Of a DNA stretch of 64,000 bases, positions 9,608-18,912 are shown piece by piece. Position 1 is the first letter of the stretch, and every line of letters begins with the position of its first letter. Position numbers and translations under genes: made by a program. Source of the DNA: Actinomycetota bacterium (lineage in GTDB: Bacteria; Actinomycetota; Acidimicrobiia; Acidimicrobiales; JAJPHD01); assembly GCA_021325455.1 (NCBI GenBank), contig JAJPHD010000026.1:1-64000 (forward strand). The letters are read 5' to 3'. The notes beneath the pieces are model-generated. The model was not told the origin of the DNA, did no database searches, and was given only the letters and a program-made list of their open reading frames with translations.

Positions 9608-12600
9608 CTAGGCCGCCGCCGTGGTCGAGGTGGTCCCACTGCCGCCCGTGGAGCCGGAACCGGACGGCCGCTGGCTGGTCCCCGACGCCTGGTTCTCCAG
9701 CTTCTGGGCCTGCTCGAGCAGCTGCTGGGCCACGTTCACCTCGTGCTGGTAGCCCGACAGGTCCCGCTGGCCCAGGTCCGCCTGTGCTTGGGCAAGGGCC
9801 GTGTCTGCTTGCTGGATGAGCGAAGCCACCGCCGGCGAAAGGGCTCCTGCCCCCGGCGACCCTCCCGGTGAGGTCACACCGCTCGTGTAACCGAGGCCGG
9901 GCACAGGCCGGCCCAGCAGCTCGGCCATCGCCTCGGCCAGGGTCGGGGCCATGACGTAGCGGTCGCCGTAGCCGACTATCACCCTTTGCACCTGGGGGAG
10001 CAGGGGACCCTGGCCCGAATAGACGTAGACCGGCCTCACATAGACCAGGGACTGACCCACGGGCACCATGAGGACCGTGCCCAGCAGGACCTGTGACCCG
10101 TGGCGGCCCAGAGCAGTGATGGCCGAGGCGATCTTGGGGTTCTGCATGGCCTCGGTGTCCATGAGCCCAGGCGCGGCGTGCTGTGCCCCACCCGGAACCT
10201 GGTACAGCTCGAGCTGCCCGTTGCCGTAGCTCCCCGGCGTGGACCGGGCCACGACGAAGCCCGTCAGGTCCTCCCGGCTGGCCCCTGAGGGCCCGTCCAC
10301 GTAGGCCTCGGTCAGGTTGAAGGTCAGAGAGGAATCGTCGGGGAGCCGGCTCACCTGGTAGATGGGCGGCATGGGACGAAGGCTGCGGGTGCCCCCCGCC
10401 AGCATCCCCGTGTCGGCCAGGGTGGACGAGGACCCGGAGGCCGCCGCTCCCACGGCCTCCTGCCCCGAGGACGCCGTCCCCCCGCTGCCAGCTGCCTGCC
10501 CGCCCCCCGACCCCAGCCCCGACGCCGCCGCCGACCCCGAGCTGCTGCCATTCGCCGGCGCCACCGGACCCTCACCCGGGTCTGGTGCCAGGCTCCACGC
10601 CCCGCTGCCGGCGTAGAAGGCGTCAGGGCTGGTCACGTGGTAGCGCCCCAGCATGGCTACCTGCACGGCGAAGAGGTCGTAGGGGTAGCGGAGCTGGGCC
10701 TTGAGGGCCACCGGCATCCTGGACGCCGGCGTGAACAGGTGGGGGAAGGCGCGCTCCCACGCCCGGATGACCGGGTCGTGCGGGTTCACGACGTAGAAGG
10801 TCATGGCCCCGGAGTAGGCGTCGATCACCACCTTCACCGAGTCCCGCACGTAGTTGAAGGACCGGTCCAGCCCGCTCCCCGCTGGCAGTGCCTGGGTGTC
10901 CCCCTCCGCCGCGTACGGGTAGTAGTCGGTGGTGGTGTACGCGTCCATGACGTAGAGGATCCGGCCATTCGCAATGACCGGGTACGGGCTCGAGTCGTAG
11001 GCGAGGAAGGGAGCCGCCATCTCCGCCCGCTGGCGGATGTCCCGGACGAAGAGCACCCGTGAGTGCCGGGTCAGCAGAGGTGAGATGAGCGGGTTCAGGG
11101 TCCCGAAGCGGAGGGCGAAGGCGGCGCGCCGCCAGAAGCCCCCGAGGGCCACTCCCCCGCCACCGTGGTAATGCCCCTCAACCGCCGTCCCGCCCCCGGA
11201 CTGGTATTCCAGCTCGGGCTGCTTGGAGTCGGCGATCACATATCCGGACAGCCCGGTCCCGAAATAGACAGCTGGCTGTCGTATCACCGGCGCGCCCCGA
11301 GAGGAAACAGGGGGCACGTCCCTCACGACAAAGAAGGGGTTTCCTTGCGCCGTTGCCTGGTTGGCAGGAGAGAGCACGGCGCCGTTCCCATGGGTGTACT
11401 GCAGGTGCTCGTTGACCCAGGTGCGCAGGGAGGAGGGCAGGTCCGCTATCTGGCGGACCGACAGGATCGTCGGGGTGAGGGCCCCGTCTAGGTTGTAACG
11501 GTCCAGGCCGGTGATGCCGAACTGGTAGTAGGGCCGGAGGCTCTCCAGCGTGTCGTAGGAGGTCTGGGCGAAGGCCGGGTCCCAGAGGCGCACGTCCCGC
11601 AAAGTGGCCATGTCGTTGGACGCCTGCTTGAGCGTCAGCTGCGAGGAGTCGGCGAAGTGCTGCACCTTCACGCCGTCAAGGCCCATGGCCACCCGTGTGG
11701 CGCTGATGTTCCTGGCCAGGTAGGGCCTCTCCTTGGCCAGCTGTGCCGGCTGGACGGTGAAACCCTGGACCGCAGCCGGATAGATGGCTCCCAAGACCAG
11801 GGAGACCAGGCCCCACAGCCCCACGGCGATGGCGGGGAGTACCCAGCCCGGACGCCTCATGTTGGCCAGGAGGACCGCCGCGCACACCAGGGCCACGAAG
11901 ACCAGCAGGTCCAGGCCGGGCAGGCGGGCGTGAACATCGGTGTAGAAGGCGCCCTTCTGCAACCCATGGGTGGATAGGTCGAGCTGGTAGCGCGCCAACC
12001 AGTAGCCGGCCGCCTTGACCACCGCCAGCACGGCCAGCAGTGCTGACAAATGGGCCTTGGCCCCCGAGCTCACCCGCTGGCCCGGTCCCTGGAGCCGGAT
12101 GCTCCCGGTGAGGTAGTGGGCCAGGGCCACGGCCACGGTGATGACGGTGGCGGCCACGAAGGCCCAACCCACGAGGAAGGAGAGGAACGGCAGGCGGAAC
12201 ACGAAGAAGCCGATGTCCTGGTGGAACAGCGGGTCACGGACGCCGAAGGGGACGCCGTAGGAGAAGAGGAGCCAGCTCTGCCACTCAGCCGAAGCCCCGG
12301 AGCCAGCCGCCAGGCCCAGGATCGCTGATGCCACGGTCCGGATCAGGACGGGACGGCGGGCGGTGAAGATCCGGTACCGCTGGACCACCTCGTCATCCGA
12401 CCGGAGCGCGGCGAGGGGGGGCGCCAGGCGGTCGACCAGGGCCAGATTGGCCCAGATGCCCACGAAGAAGGCGGCCGAGAAGGCCAGGGCCAAGGCGACC
12501 TTGGTCTCCACCATCCGGGCCCAGACCTGGGTGATGTGGAGGGAGGAGAACCACAGGCCGTCGGTGAGGAGATCGGCGATGCCCCGCAGCGAGAGCAGGA

Positions 12601-12694
12601 GCGCCACCAGGATCCCGATGCTGACGGCCACCCCCACCCGGCCCCCGGGGTAGCGCCAGTGCCGGCGCCTCACGTCCATGGGCCGTACCCGCAC
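9608..12694 (-). CDS. UPF0182 family multi-pass membrane protein
   Basis: About 1000 aa; N-terminal TM segments; RPYLARNISATRVAMGLDGV, LRTWVNEHLQYTHGNG, YFGTGLSGYVI, DAYTTTDYYPYA, NYVRDSVKVVIDAYSG motifs characteristic of UPF0182. Start may be MDVRR.. a few codons inside. Confidence 0.93.
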   Translation of the reverse strand: MRVRPMDVRRRHWRYPGGRVGVAVSIGILVALLLSLRGIADLLTDGLWFSSLHITQVWARMVETKVALALAFSAAFFVGIWANLALVDRLAPPLAALRSDDEVVQRYRIFTARRPVLIRTVASAILGLAAGSGASAEWQSWLLFSYGVPFGVRDPLFHQDIGFFVFRLPFLSFLVGWAFVAATVITVAVALAHYLTGSIRLQGPGQRVSSGAKAHLSALLAVLAVVKAAGYWLARYQLDLSTHGLQKGAFYTDVHARLPGLDLLVFVALVCAAVLLANMRRPGWVLPAIAVGLWGLVSLVLGAIYPAAVQGFTVQPAQLAKERPYLARNISATRVAMGLDGVKVQHFADSSQLTLKQASNDMATLRDVRLWDPAFAQTSYDTLESLRPYYQFGITGLDRYNLDGALTPTILSVRQIADLPSSLRTWVNEHLQYTHGNGAVLSPANQATAQGNPFFVVRDVPPVSSRGAPVIRQPAVYFGTGLSGYVIADSKQPELEYQSGGGTAVEGHYHGGGGVALGGFWRRAAFALRFGTLNPLISPLLTRHSRVLFVRDIRQRAEMAAPFLAYDSSPYPVIANGRILYVMDAYTTTDYYPYAAEGDTQALPAGSGLDRSFNYVRDSVKVVIDAYSGAMTFYVVNPHDPVIRAWERAFPHLFTPASRMPVALKAQLRYPYDLFAVQVAMLGRYHVTSPDAFYAGSGAWSLAPDPGEGPVAPANGSSSGSAAASGLGSGGGQAAGSGGTASSGQEAVGAAASGSSSTLADTGMLAGGTRSLRPMPPIYQVSRLPDDSSLTFNLTEAYVDGPSGASREDLTGFVVARSTPGSYGNGQLELYQVPGGAQHAAPGLMDTEAMQNPKIASAITALGRHGSQVLLGTVLMVPVGQSLVYVRPVYVYSGQGPLLPQVQRVIVGYGDRYVMAPTLAEAMAELLGRPVPGLGYTSGVTSPGGSPGAGALSPAVASLIQQADTALAQAQADLGQRDLSGYQHEVNVAQQLLEQAQKLENQASGTSQRPSGSGSTGGSGTTSTTAAA

Positions 12695-12834
12695 GCTGGG
12701 CCAGCTTACGCCCGACCCCTACCCTCGAGGCAGCGCCCGACAGCTCTACTCGGCGACCGCTCTTGGCCCCCCCGCCACAGGGCACCCTTGGCCATCTGCC
12801 ACCAGGGAGGTGGGGTGGCCCACACGGCCCGTCG

Positions 12835-14031
12835 CTAGTCCCAGATGGCCGCCCCGCTGTCCAGGTCGAAGAAGTGCAGCCGCTCGGTGTCCACCTGGAA
12901 GGTGACCCGCTCCCCTGCCTTTATCCCCGAACGCGGGTCCACCCGAGCCACGCCTTCGGCCAGCGCCTCACGCCCCACCGGGCCCGACGCCCCCAGGGTC
13001 TCGAGACCCTCGTCCTCGGTGGCCGAGATGGCGTCCTCGGAGCGCACCCTGGTGGCGTCCAGGCCGAAATGGACCTGCAGCTCGTTGCCGAGCGCCTCCA
13101 CGAGCTCCACGTCCCCCACCAGAGTGGAGCCCGATGGGGCTCCCGCGCCGGGGGCCGACAGGTGCTCGGGCCGTATGCCCACCACCACCTTGCGGTCCTG
13201 GTAGCGGGACAGCCCCGGGCGGGCCGTCAGCACCACCTCGGGGAGCGCCAGCGACTGGTTGCCCAGGCGCACCGCCGACCGGTCGGCCGCCAGCACCCCT
13301 TCATAGAGGTTCATGGCGGGCGAGCCGATGAAAGCTGCCACAAAGAGGTTGGCCGGGTGGTCGTAGAGCCGCTGGGGAGGTTCGCACTGCTGCAGGTGGC
13401 CGAGGCGCAGCACGGCCACCCGGTCCCCCATGGTCATGGCCTCGGTCTGGTCGTGGGTGACGTAGAAGGTGGCCACCCCGAGCCGGCGCTGGACCCGGGA
13501 GATCTCGGCTCGCATCTGGACCCGCAGCTTGGCGTCCAGGTTCGACAGCGGCTCGTCCATCAGGAAGACCGAGGGCTCTCGGACTATGGCCCTTCCCATG
13601 GCCACCCGCTGGCGCTGGCCCCCCGAGAGCTGCCCCGGCTTGCGGGACAGGTGCTCGGACAGGCCCAGGATCTGGGCCGCCTCGGCCACCCGGGCCTTGA
13701 TCTGGGACTTGGGCATCTTGCGCAGCTTCAGGGCGAAGCCGATGTTCTCCGCCACCGTCATGTGCGGATAGAGGGCGTAGTTCTGGAACACCATGGCCAC
13801 GTCCCGGTCCTTGGGCGACAGGTCGTTCACCACCCGTCCCCCCACTCTCACCGTGCCCGAGGTGATCTCCTCCAGCCCCGCCACCATGCGCAGAGCCGTG
13901 GTCTTGCCGCACCCCGACGGGCCCACCAGGACCATGAACTCACCCTCGGCCACCTCGAGGTCGAGACCGGCCACCGCCGTGGTCCCGTTGGGGTAGACCT
14001 TGGACACCTGCTCCAGGCTCACCTGGGCCAT
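12835..14031 (-). CDS. Carbohydrate ABC transporter ATP-binding protein (MalK/UgpC/MsmK-like)
   Basis: GPSGCGKTTALRMVAGLEEITSG, LSGGQRQRVAMGRAIVREPSVFLMDEPLSNLDAKLR, plus C-terminal TOBE domain; start MAQVSLEQVSKVYPNGT at 14031. Confidence 0.95.
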   Translation of the reverse strand: MAQVSLEQVSKVYPNGTTAVAGLDLEVAEGEFMVLVGPSGCGKTTALRMVAGLEEITSGTVRVGGRVVNDLSPKDRDVAMVFQNYALYPHMTVAENIGFALKLRKMPKSQIKARVAEAAQILGLSEHLSRKPGQLSGGQRQRVAMGRAIVREPSVFLMDEPLSNLDAKLRVQMRAEISRVQRRLGVATFYVTHDQTEAMTMGDRVAVLRLGHLQQCEPPQRLYDHPANLFVAAFIGSPAMNLYEGVLAADRSAVRLGNQSLALPEVVLTARPGLSRYQDRKVVVGIRPEHLSAPGAGAPSGSTLVGDVELVEALGNELQVHFGLDATRVRSEDAISATEDEGLETLGASGPVGREALAEGVARVDPRSGIKAGERVTFQVDTERLHFFDLDSGAAIWD

Positions 14032-14092
14032 CTCGCCCTCCCTTCTCGGCCTAGCAAGATCGTGCCTCGTCCCACTGGCTCTCCGCATCCAC

Positions 14093-15655
14093 TCACGACG
14101 GCCTTCCCACGACCACCGCCCCCCATGGCCCCAGCACCCCGTCCTCCAGCGCCCCAGGGCTGCTGGACACGAGCAGCGGGCCGTCCGGCAGCTCTACCGG
14201 TGCCCCTTCGTCGGACAGGTTGACCGCCACCGTGGCCTCCCCCACGCCGTAGACCCAGAGCCGGTCTCCCACCGCCACCTCCTCATACCTGCCCCCGGTG
14301 GGGATCATGCCGTCACGGCGCAAGGAGAGCAGCCGGCGGGTGAGGGAGAGGAGCGAACCGGGGTCCTCCCGCTGGTCGGCCACGTTCACCTGAAGGCAGT
14401 CGCCCACGGGCAGCCAGGGCCGTGGGGCCGAGGTGAACCCGCACCCGGGGCCGGCCTCCCACTGCATCGGCGTACGGGCCCGGTCGCGGGGGGGCTGGCC
14501 CTCCGGGTCGCCCAGGCCCATCCGGTCACGCGCCTCGGCGACCGGCACGTCCACGTCGGCCATGCCGATCTCGTCCCCGTAGTAGAGGACGACAGTGCCC
14601 GGCAAGGTGCACAGGAGGACCAGAGCAGCCCCGGCCCGGCTGCGCTCGCCGGCACACCACCGGCTCACCAGGCGGGAGACGTCGTGGTTGGACCCCGTCC
14701 ACACGGGGCAGGCCCCCTCGGGGAGAGCGCCCATGGTCTCCCTCACCACCCGGGCCAGGCAGGGGGCGTTGAAATCGGAGAAGAGGAAGGAGAAGTTGAA
14801 GGCCAGGTGCAGCTCGTCGCCGTCGCCGTAGAAGGCGGCCAGCTGGTGGGGGTCGAACACCCAGGTCTCGCCCAGGAGGACCCGGGCAGGGTCGTAGCTG
14901 TCGGCTATGCGCCGCCATCGCCGGTAGATGTCGTGCACCTCGGGGCGGTTGGCGCTGTACACCCTGCGCAGCCCGTGGCGCCCCGCCATGGGGTGGTCGT
15001 CCTCGGAGGCGGGGGGGTCGTCGCGCAGCAGGGCGTCCTTCACCAGCCCGTGGGCCACGTCGATGCGGAACCCCGCCACGCCACGGTCGAACCACCAGCG
15101 CAGTATGTCGTCAAAGCGTTCCCCCACCTCGGGGTTCCACCAGTTGAGGTCGGGCTGGGCAGGGAGGAACTGGTGCAGGTAGTACTGGCCGCTGGATGGG
15201 TCGAGGGTCCAGGCCGGCCCGCCCCCGGCCGCCAGCCAGTTGTTCGGCGGGCCACCCCCGGGACCAGGAGGTGCCCACACGTACAGGTCGCGGTGAGGGT
15301 CGTCCGGGCCCCGCAGGGCGGCCTGGAACCAGGGATGCTCCCTGCTGGTGTGGTTGGGCACCAGGTCCAGCAACACGGCCATCCCCCTCGGGCGGGCCTC
15401 GGCGATGAGGTCCTCCAGGTCCCCCATGGTGCCCAGGGCGGGGTCCACCCCCAGGTAGTCCGAGACGTCGTACCCCCAGTCCTCGTTGGGCGAGGGCATG
15501 GTGGGTGAGAGCCAGATGCCGTCGATGCCCAGCCAGGACAGGTAGTCCAGGCGCTGCGTGATGCCGGCCAGGTCGCCCACCCCGTCCCCGTCGGAGTCCA
15601 TGAAGGACCGGACGTACACCTGGTAGATGGCTCCCCCCTGCCACCACTGCCCCAC
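14093..15655 (-). CDS. GH13 family alpha-glucosidase/alpha-amylase
   Basis: WWQGGAIYQVYVRSFMDSDGDGVGDLAGITQRLDYLSWLGIDGIWLSP..., VLLDLVPNHTS, GFRIDVAHGL, LLGETWVFDP, SNHDVSRLVSR; GTG start overlapping the upstream permease stop. Confidence 0.93.
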   Translation of the reverse strand: MGQWWQGGAIYQVYVRSFMDSDGDGVGDLAGITQRLDYLSWLGIDGIWLSPTMPSPNEDWGYDVSDYLGVDPALGTMGDLEDLIAEARPRGMAVLLDLVPNHTSREHPWFQAALRGPDDPHRDLYVWAPPGPGGGPPNNWLAAGGGPAWTLDPSSGQYYLHQFLPAQPDLNWWNPEVGERFDDILRWWFDRGVAGFRIDVAHGLVKDALLRDDPPASEDDHPMAGRHGLRRVYSANRPEVHDIYRRWRRIADSYDPARVLLGETWVFDPHQLAAFYGDGDELHLAFNFSFLFSDFNAPCLARVVRETMGALPEGACPVWTGSNHDVSRLVSRWCAGERSRAGAALVLLCTLPGTVVLYYGDEIGMADVDVPVAEARDRMGLGDPEGQPPRDRARTPMQWEAGPGCGFTSAPRPWLPVGDCLQVNVADQREDPGSLLSLTRRLLSLRRDGMIPTGGRYEEVAVGDRLWVYGVGEATVAVNLSDEGAPVELPDGPLLVSSSPGALEDGVLGPWGAVVVGRPS

Positions 15656-16527
15656 TACTTGAGGGCTCCTGCCGTGAGGCCGGTCACGATGCGGCGCTGG
15701 GCCAGGAGCACGAGGCCTGCCACCGGGAGGGTGACGATGACCACGGCGGCGTCGATCAGGTTGTAGAAGATCTGGAACTGGCTCTGGCCGTAGTTGACGA
15801 TGGCCAGCGGGGCGGTGAAGTGGGGGGAGCTCGTGATGAAGGACACGGCAAAGGTGAAGTCGTTCCAGGCCAGGATGAACGAGAGGATGGCCGCCGTGAA
15901 CACCCCCGGCACGGCCACCGGGATGACCACCCGCCACAGGGCCTGCAGGCGCGTGGCTCCGTCGACCATGGCCGCCTCCTCCAGGTCCTTGGGGATCTGG
16001 GCGAAGAAGTTCTTGAGCAGCCAGGTGGCGATGGGGAGGGTGTAAACGAAGTAGACGATGATGAGGGGGTAGATCGAGTCGATGAAGCCGAAGTCCCGGT
16101 ACACGAGGAAGAGCGGGCCCACCATGGCCAGGGGAGGGAAGAAGCCGGCCAGCAGTATGAAGCCGAGGATCGCCCCGCCACCCCGGACCGGGAGGCGGGC
16201 CAGGGCGTAGCCGGCCAGGGACGAGAACACGATCGTCACGAAGGTGGTCGCCAGCGAGACGATGGCGCTGTTGAGCAGAGGCCTCCCGAAGTGCTCCTGC
16301 TTGAACACGTTCACGAAGTTCTGGAAGGTGAGGTGCGGCGGCAGCAGGCTGGAGACGCCCTGGGAGAACTCTGCCGTGGTCTCGAGCGAGGTGCGCACGA
16401 TCCAGTAGAAGGGAAAGAGGGCCACCCCCAGCACGACGAGGACAGCCAGGTACAGCAGCGCCTGGCGCCACACCAGTCGCGGCCAGCGCCTGGCCGGCGC
16501 CCTGGGCCTCACGGCGACAGCTGTCAT
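15655..16527 (-). CDS. Carbohydrate ABC transporter permease (MalG-like)
   Basis: EAAMVDGATRLQALWRVVIPVAVPG EAA loop; 290 aa. Confidence 0.93.
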   Translation of the reverse strand: MTAVAVRPRAPARRWPRLVWRQALLYLAVLVVLGVALFPFYWIVRTSLETTAEFSQGVSSLLPPHLTFQNFVNVFKQEHFGRPLLNSAIVSLATTFVTIVFSSLAGYALARLPVRGGGAILGFILLAGFFPPLAMVGPLFLVYRDFGFIDSIYPLIIVYFVYTLPIATWLLKNFFAQIPKDLEEAAMVDGATRLQALWRVVIPVAVPGVFTAAILSFILAWNDFTFAVSFITSSPHFTAPLAIVNYGQSQFQIFYNLIDAAVVIVTLPVAGLVLLAQRRIVTGLTAGALK

Positions 16528-17477
16528 GTGCTGGGCCTCAGCACCTTCACGTAGATGCCGGCGATGATGAGCGAGAGCACTACCAGCATGATGGCGATGG
16601 CCCCCCCGTAGCCGAAGTTGAACTGGTTGATGAAGGCCTGGTAGTCGAGGAAGGACAGGGTCTCTGTGCTGGTCCCCGGCCCCCCGCCGGTCATGATGTA
16701 GATCACGTCGAAGATGAGGAAGGCCTGCAGGGTGCGGAACACCAGGGCCACCAGCAGGGCCGGCTTGAGCAGGGGCAGGGTCATGCGCCGGAAGGACTGC
16801 CAGGCACTGGCCCCGTCGATCCTGGCTGCCTCGTAGACCTCGTCGGGTATCACCTGGAGCCCCGCCAGCAGGATGATGGCGATGAACGGCACGTTCTTCC
16901 AGGCGTCAGCCACGAACACCGCCGTCCAGGACGTCCACTGCCCTGTGAGCCAGCTGATGTTCGACCCGGGAAGGTGAAGCTGGCCGAGCAGGTAGTCGAC
17001 GAACCCGCTGCGGGGGTCGAACATCGTCTTCCACAGCATGGCCGAGACCACGGTGGGGACGGCCCAGGGGACCAGGATGGCCGCCCGTACCAGGCCCCGG
17101 CCCGGGAAGGCCTTGTTGATCAGCACGGCCAGGCCCAGGCCCACCACCATCTCGAAGGCCACGGACACCGCCGTGAAGCCGAGGGTGCGCACCAGGGACC
17201 CGAGGAAACCCTGCTGGGTGAACAGGTCGGCGTAGTTCTTGAGCCCCGAGAAGCCGTGGGGCCCAGGCTGGTTCAAGATGACGTTGTGGAAGGAGTTCCA
17301 GAAGTTGTAGACGAGCGGGAAGGCCGTCACGAACAGCAGGACGATCACCGTGGGAGCCACCATCAGGTAGCCCAAGCGCCTTTCCCGCCTCACCAGAGCG
17401 GTGGTCCTGCCCCGTCCCCCCTCCTGGGGTGACGGCGTCCCGGGCTCCGCCCGGGGCACCGCCACCGTCTGAGCCAT
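16524..17477 (-). CDS. Sugar ABC transporter permease (MalF-like)
   Basis: YEAARIDGASAWQSFRRMTLPLLKP EAA loop; overlaps downstream permease by 4 bp. Confidence 0.93.
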   Translation of the reverse strand: MAQTVAVPRAEPGTPSPQEGGRGRTTALVRRERRLGYLMVAPTVIVLLFVTAFPLVYNFWNSFHNVILNQPGPHGFSGLKNYADLFTQQGFLGSLVRTLGFTAVSVAFEMVVGLGLAVLINKAFPGRGLVRAAILVPWAVPTVVSAMLWKTMFDPRSGFVDYLLGQLHLPGSNISWLTGQWTSWTAVFVADAWKNVPFIAIILLAGLQVIPDEVYEAARIDGASAWQSFRRMTLPLLKPALLVALVFRTLQAFLIFDVIYIMTGGGPGTSTETLSFLDYQAFINQFNFGYGGAIAIMLVVLSLIIAGIYVKVLRPST

Positions 17478-17530
17478 TCCCTAGATCCTCCGGCCCTGCC
17501 CGCCCGTGGGGGCCCGGTCCGGCCCGGCCA

Positions 17531-18835
17531 TCATCCGCCAGCCAGGGACTTGACCTGCGAGGCCGCCTTGGCCAGCGCCTTCTGGGGGGTGGTGAGGTTG
17601 GCGAAGACCGAGGACAGCATGTCCTGCAGGTCGGAGGAGATCTGGGGGTACTTGGGGCTGACGGGCCGGGGCTGGGCGTCGGCGGCCAGCACCTTCACCT
17701 CCCTGAAGTACGGGGCCTTGGAGTAGAGGGCCGACGTATAGGCAGAGGGCCGGGACGGCGGGTCCCCGGTGGCCAGCGCCCTGGTGATCTCGGTCTTGGG
17801 GCTGGTCAGGTACTGGATGAGCTTCCAGGCTGCCGCCTTGTGCGTGCTCTTGGCGTTGATGGCGAGCATCTCACCGCCCAGGGCCGACCCCTTGGTGGGG
17901 AAGGGGATGAAGCCCGTGTGGCCCTCCGCCGGCCCGCCCTTGAGGGTGGAGAAGACGAAGGGGTAGTTGATGGCGAAGGCGGTGTGGCCCGAGGAGAACT
18001 CAGCCTGGACCTGGCCCTCCTGCCACCCCGTGACCGCCTGGGGCGACACGTGGGTCGTGTAGATGGCGTCGTGCAGGAACTCCAGTGCCTTCAAGTTGGC
18101 CGGCGTGTCCAGGTTCGAGGGGTTGAGCTTGCCCCCGAAGCCTGACAGGACAGTCAGGTAGGCGGTAACCGCTCCCTCGTACTTGGCCCCCTCGAAGGCC
18201 AGTCCCTCCTTCAGCGAATGGTCCTTCTTCATGGCCGCCAGGGCGTCGGCCATCAGCTGGGCCGCGCTCTTGGGCGGGGTCTTGACCAGGTCGGTGCGGT
18301 AGAAGACCCCCTCGGGGTTGTCGAACCAGGGGATGGCATAGGTCTTGCCCTTGTACTGGCCCGCCTTGACCTCGCCCTGGAAGTACTGGCTCACGTTGGG
18401 GTGGTAGCTGTCCAGGGCCTGCACCCAGCCGGCCTGGGCGAAGGCGGCAGGGTAGGTGACGTCCGACTCGAAGACGTCCGGCGTGGACGACCCGGCGATG
18501 AAGTCGTGCTCGAGCTGGGAGAGGTAGGTCGTGGAGTTGGGGGACAGCACCTGGATCTTGACGGTGATGTTGGGGTTGGCCTTCATGAAGGCGTTCACCG
18601 CTGCCTGCGTGGCCTTTCCCTCGGGCCCGAGCCCGGACTCGGCGAACACGATGGTCTGCTTGCCAAGGGCCGCCGCGCTGCTGCTGGGCGAGCTCGACGG
18701 CGTGCTGCTCGGGGGCGTGCTGCTGGACGTCGTCGTCTTGGACGTCCCGCCACAGGCCGCTGCCACGAGCGCCACCCCTGCCAGCCCGGCTACCACCCGC
18801 CGGTGGCCCCTCATCCACTTGCGAACCGCAGCCAC
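17531..18835 (-). CDS. Extracellular solute-binding protein (maltose/sugar type lipoprotein)
   Basis: VVAGLAGVALVAAACGG lipobox; SBP family 1 features; located in permease operon. Confidence 0.9.
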   Translation of the reverse strand: MAAVRKWMRGHRRVVAGLAGVALVAAACGGTSKTTTSSSTPPSSTPSSSPSSSAAALGKQTIVFAESGLGPEGKATQAAVNAFMKANPNITVKIQVLSPNSTTYLSQLEHDFIAGSSTPDVFESDVTYPAAFAQAGWVQALDSYHPNVSQYFQGEVKAGQYKGKTYAIPWFDNPEGVFYRTDLVKTPPKSAAQLMADALAAMKKDHSLKEGLAFEGAKYEGAVTAYLTVLSGFGGKLNPSNLDTPANLKALEFLHDAIYTTHVSPQAVTGWQEGQVQAEFSSGHTAFAINYPFVFSTLKGGPAEGHTGFIPFPTKGSALGGEMLAINAKSTHKAAAWKLIQYLTSPKTEITRALATGDPPSRPSAYTSALYSKAPYFREVKVLAADAQPRPVSPKYPQISSDLQDMLSSVFANLTTPQKALAKAASQVKSLAGG

Positions 18836-18912
18836 GTTTCCTCTCTCCCCGGCCCGCAGGCCGCACTTGCCTCTACGCAACGGGGGCCGCCTGATGCGGC
18901 CCTGAAGGGATA

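Noticed and set aside
12763-15508. Large plus-strand ORFs (486 and 502 aa) opposite malK and GH13
   Set aside because: Shadow ORFs; the minus-strand proteins carry unambiguous motifs.
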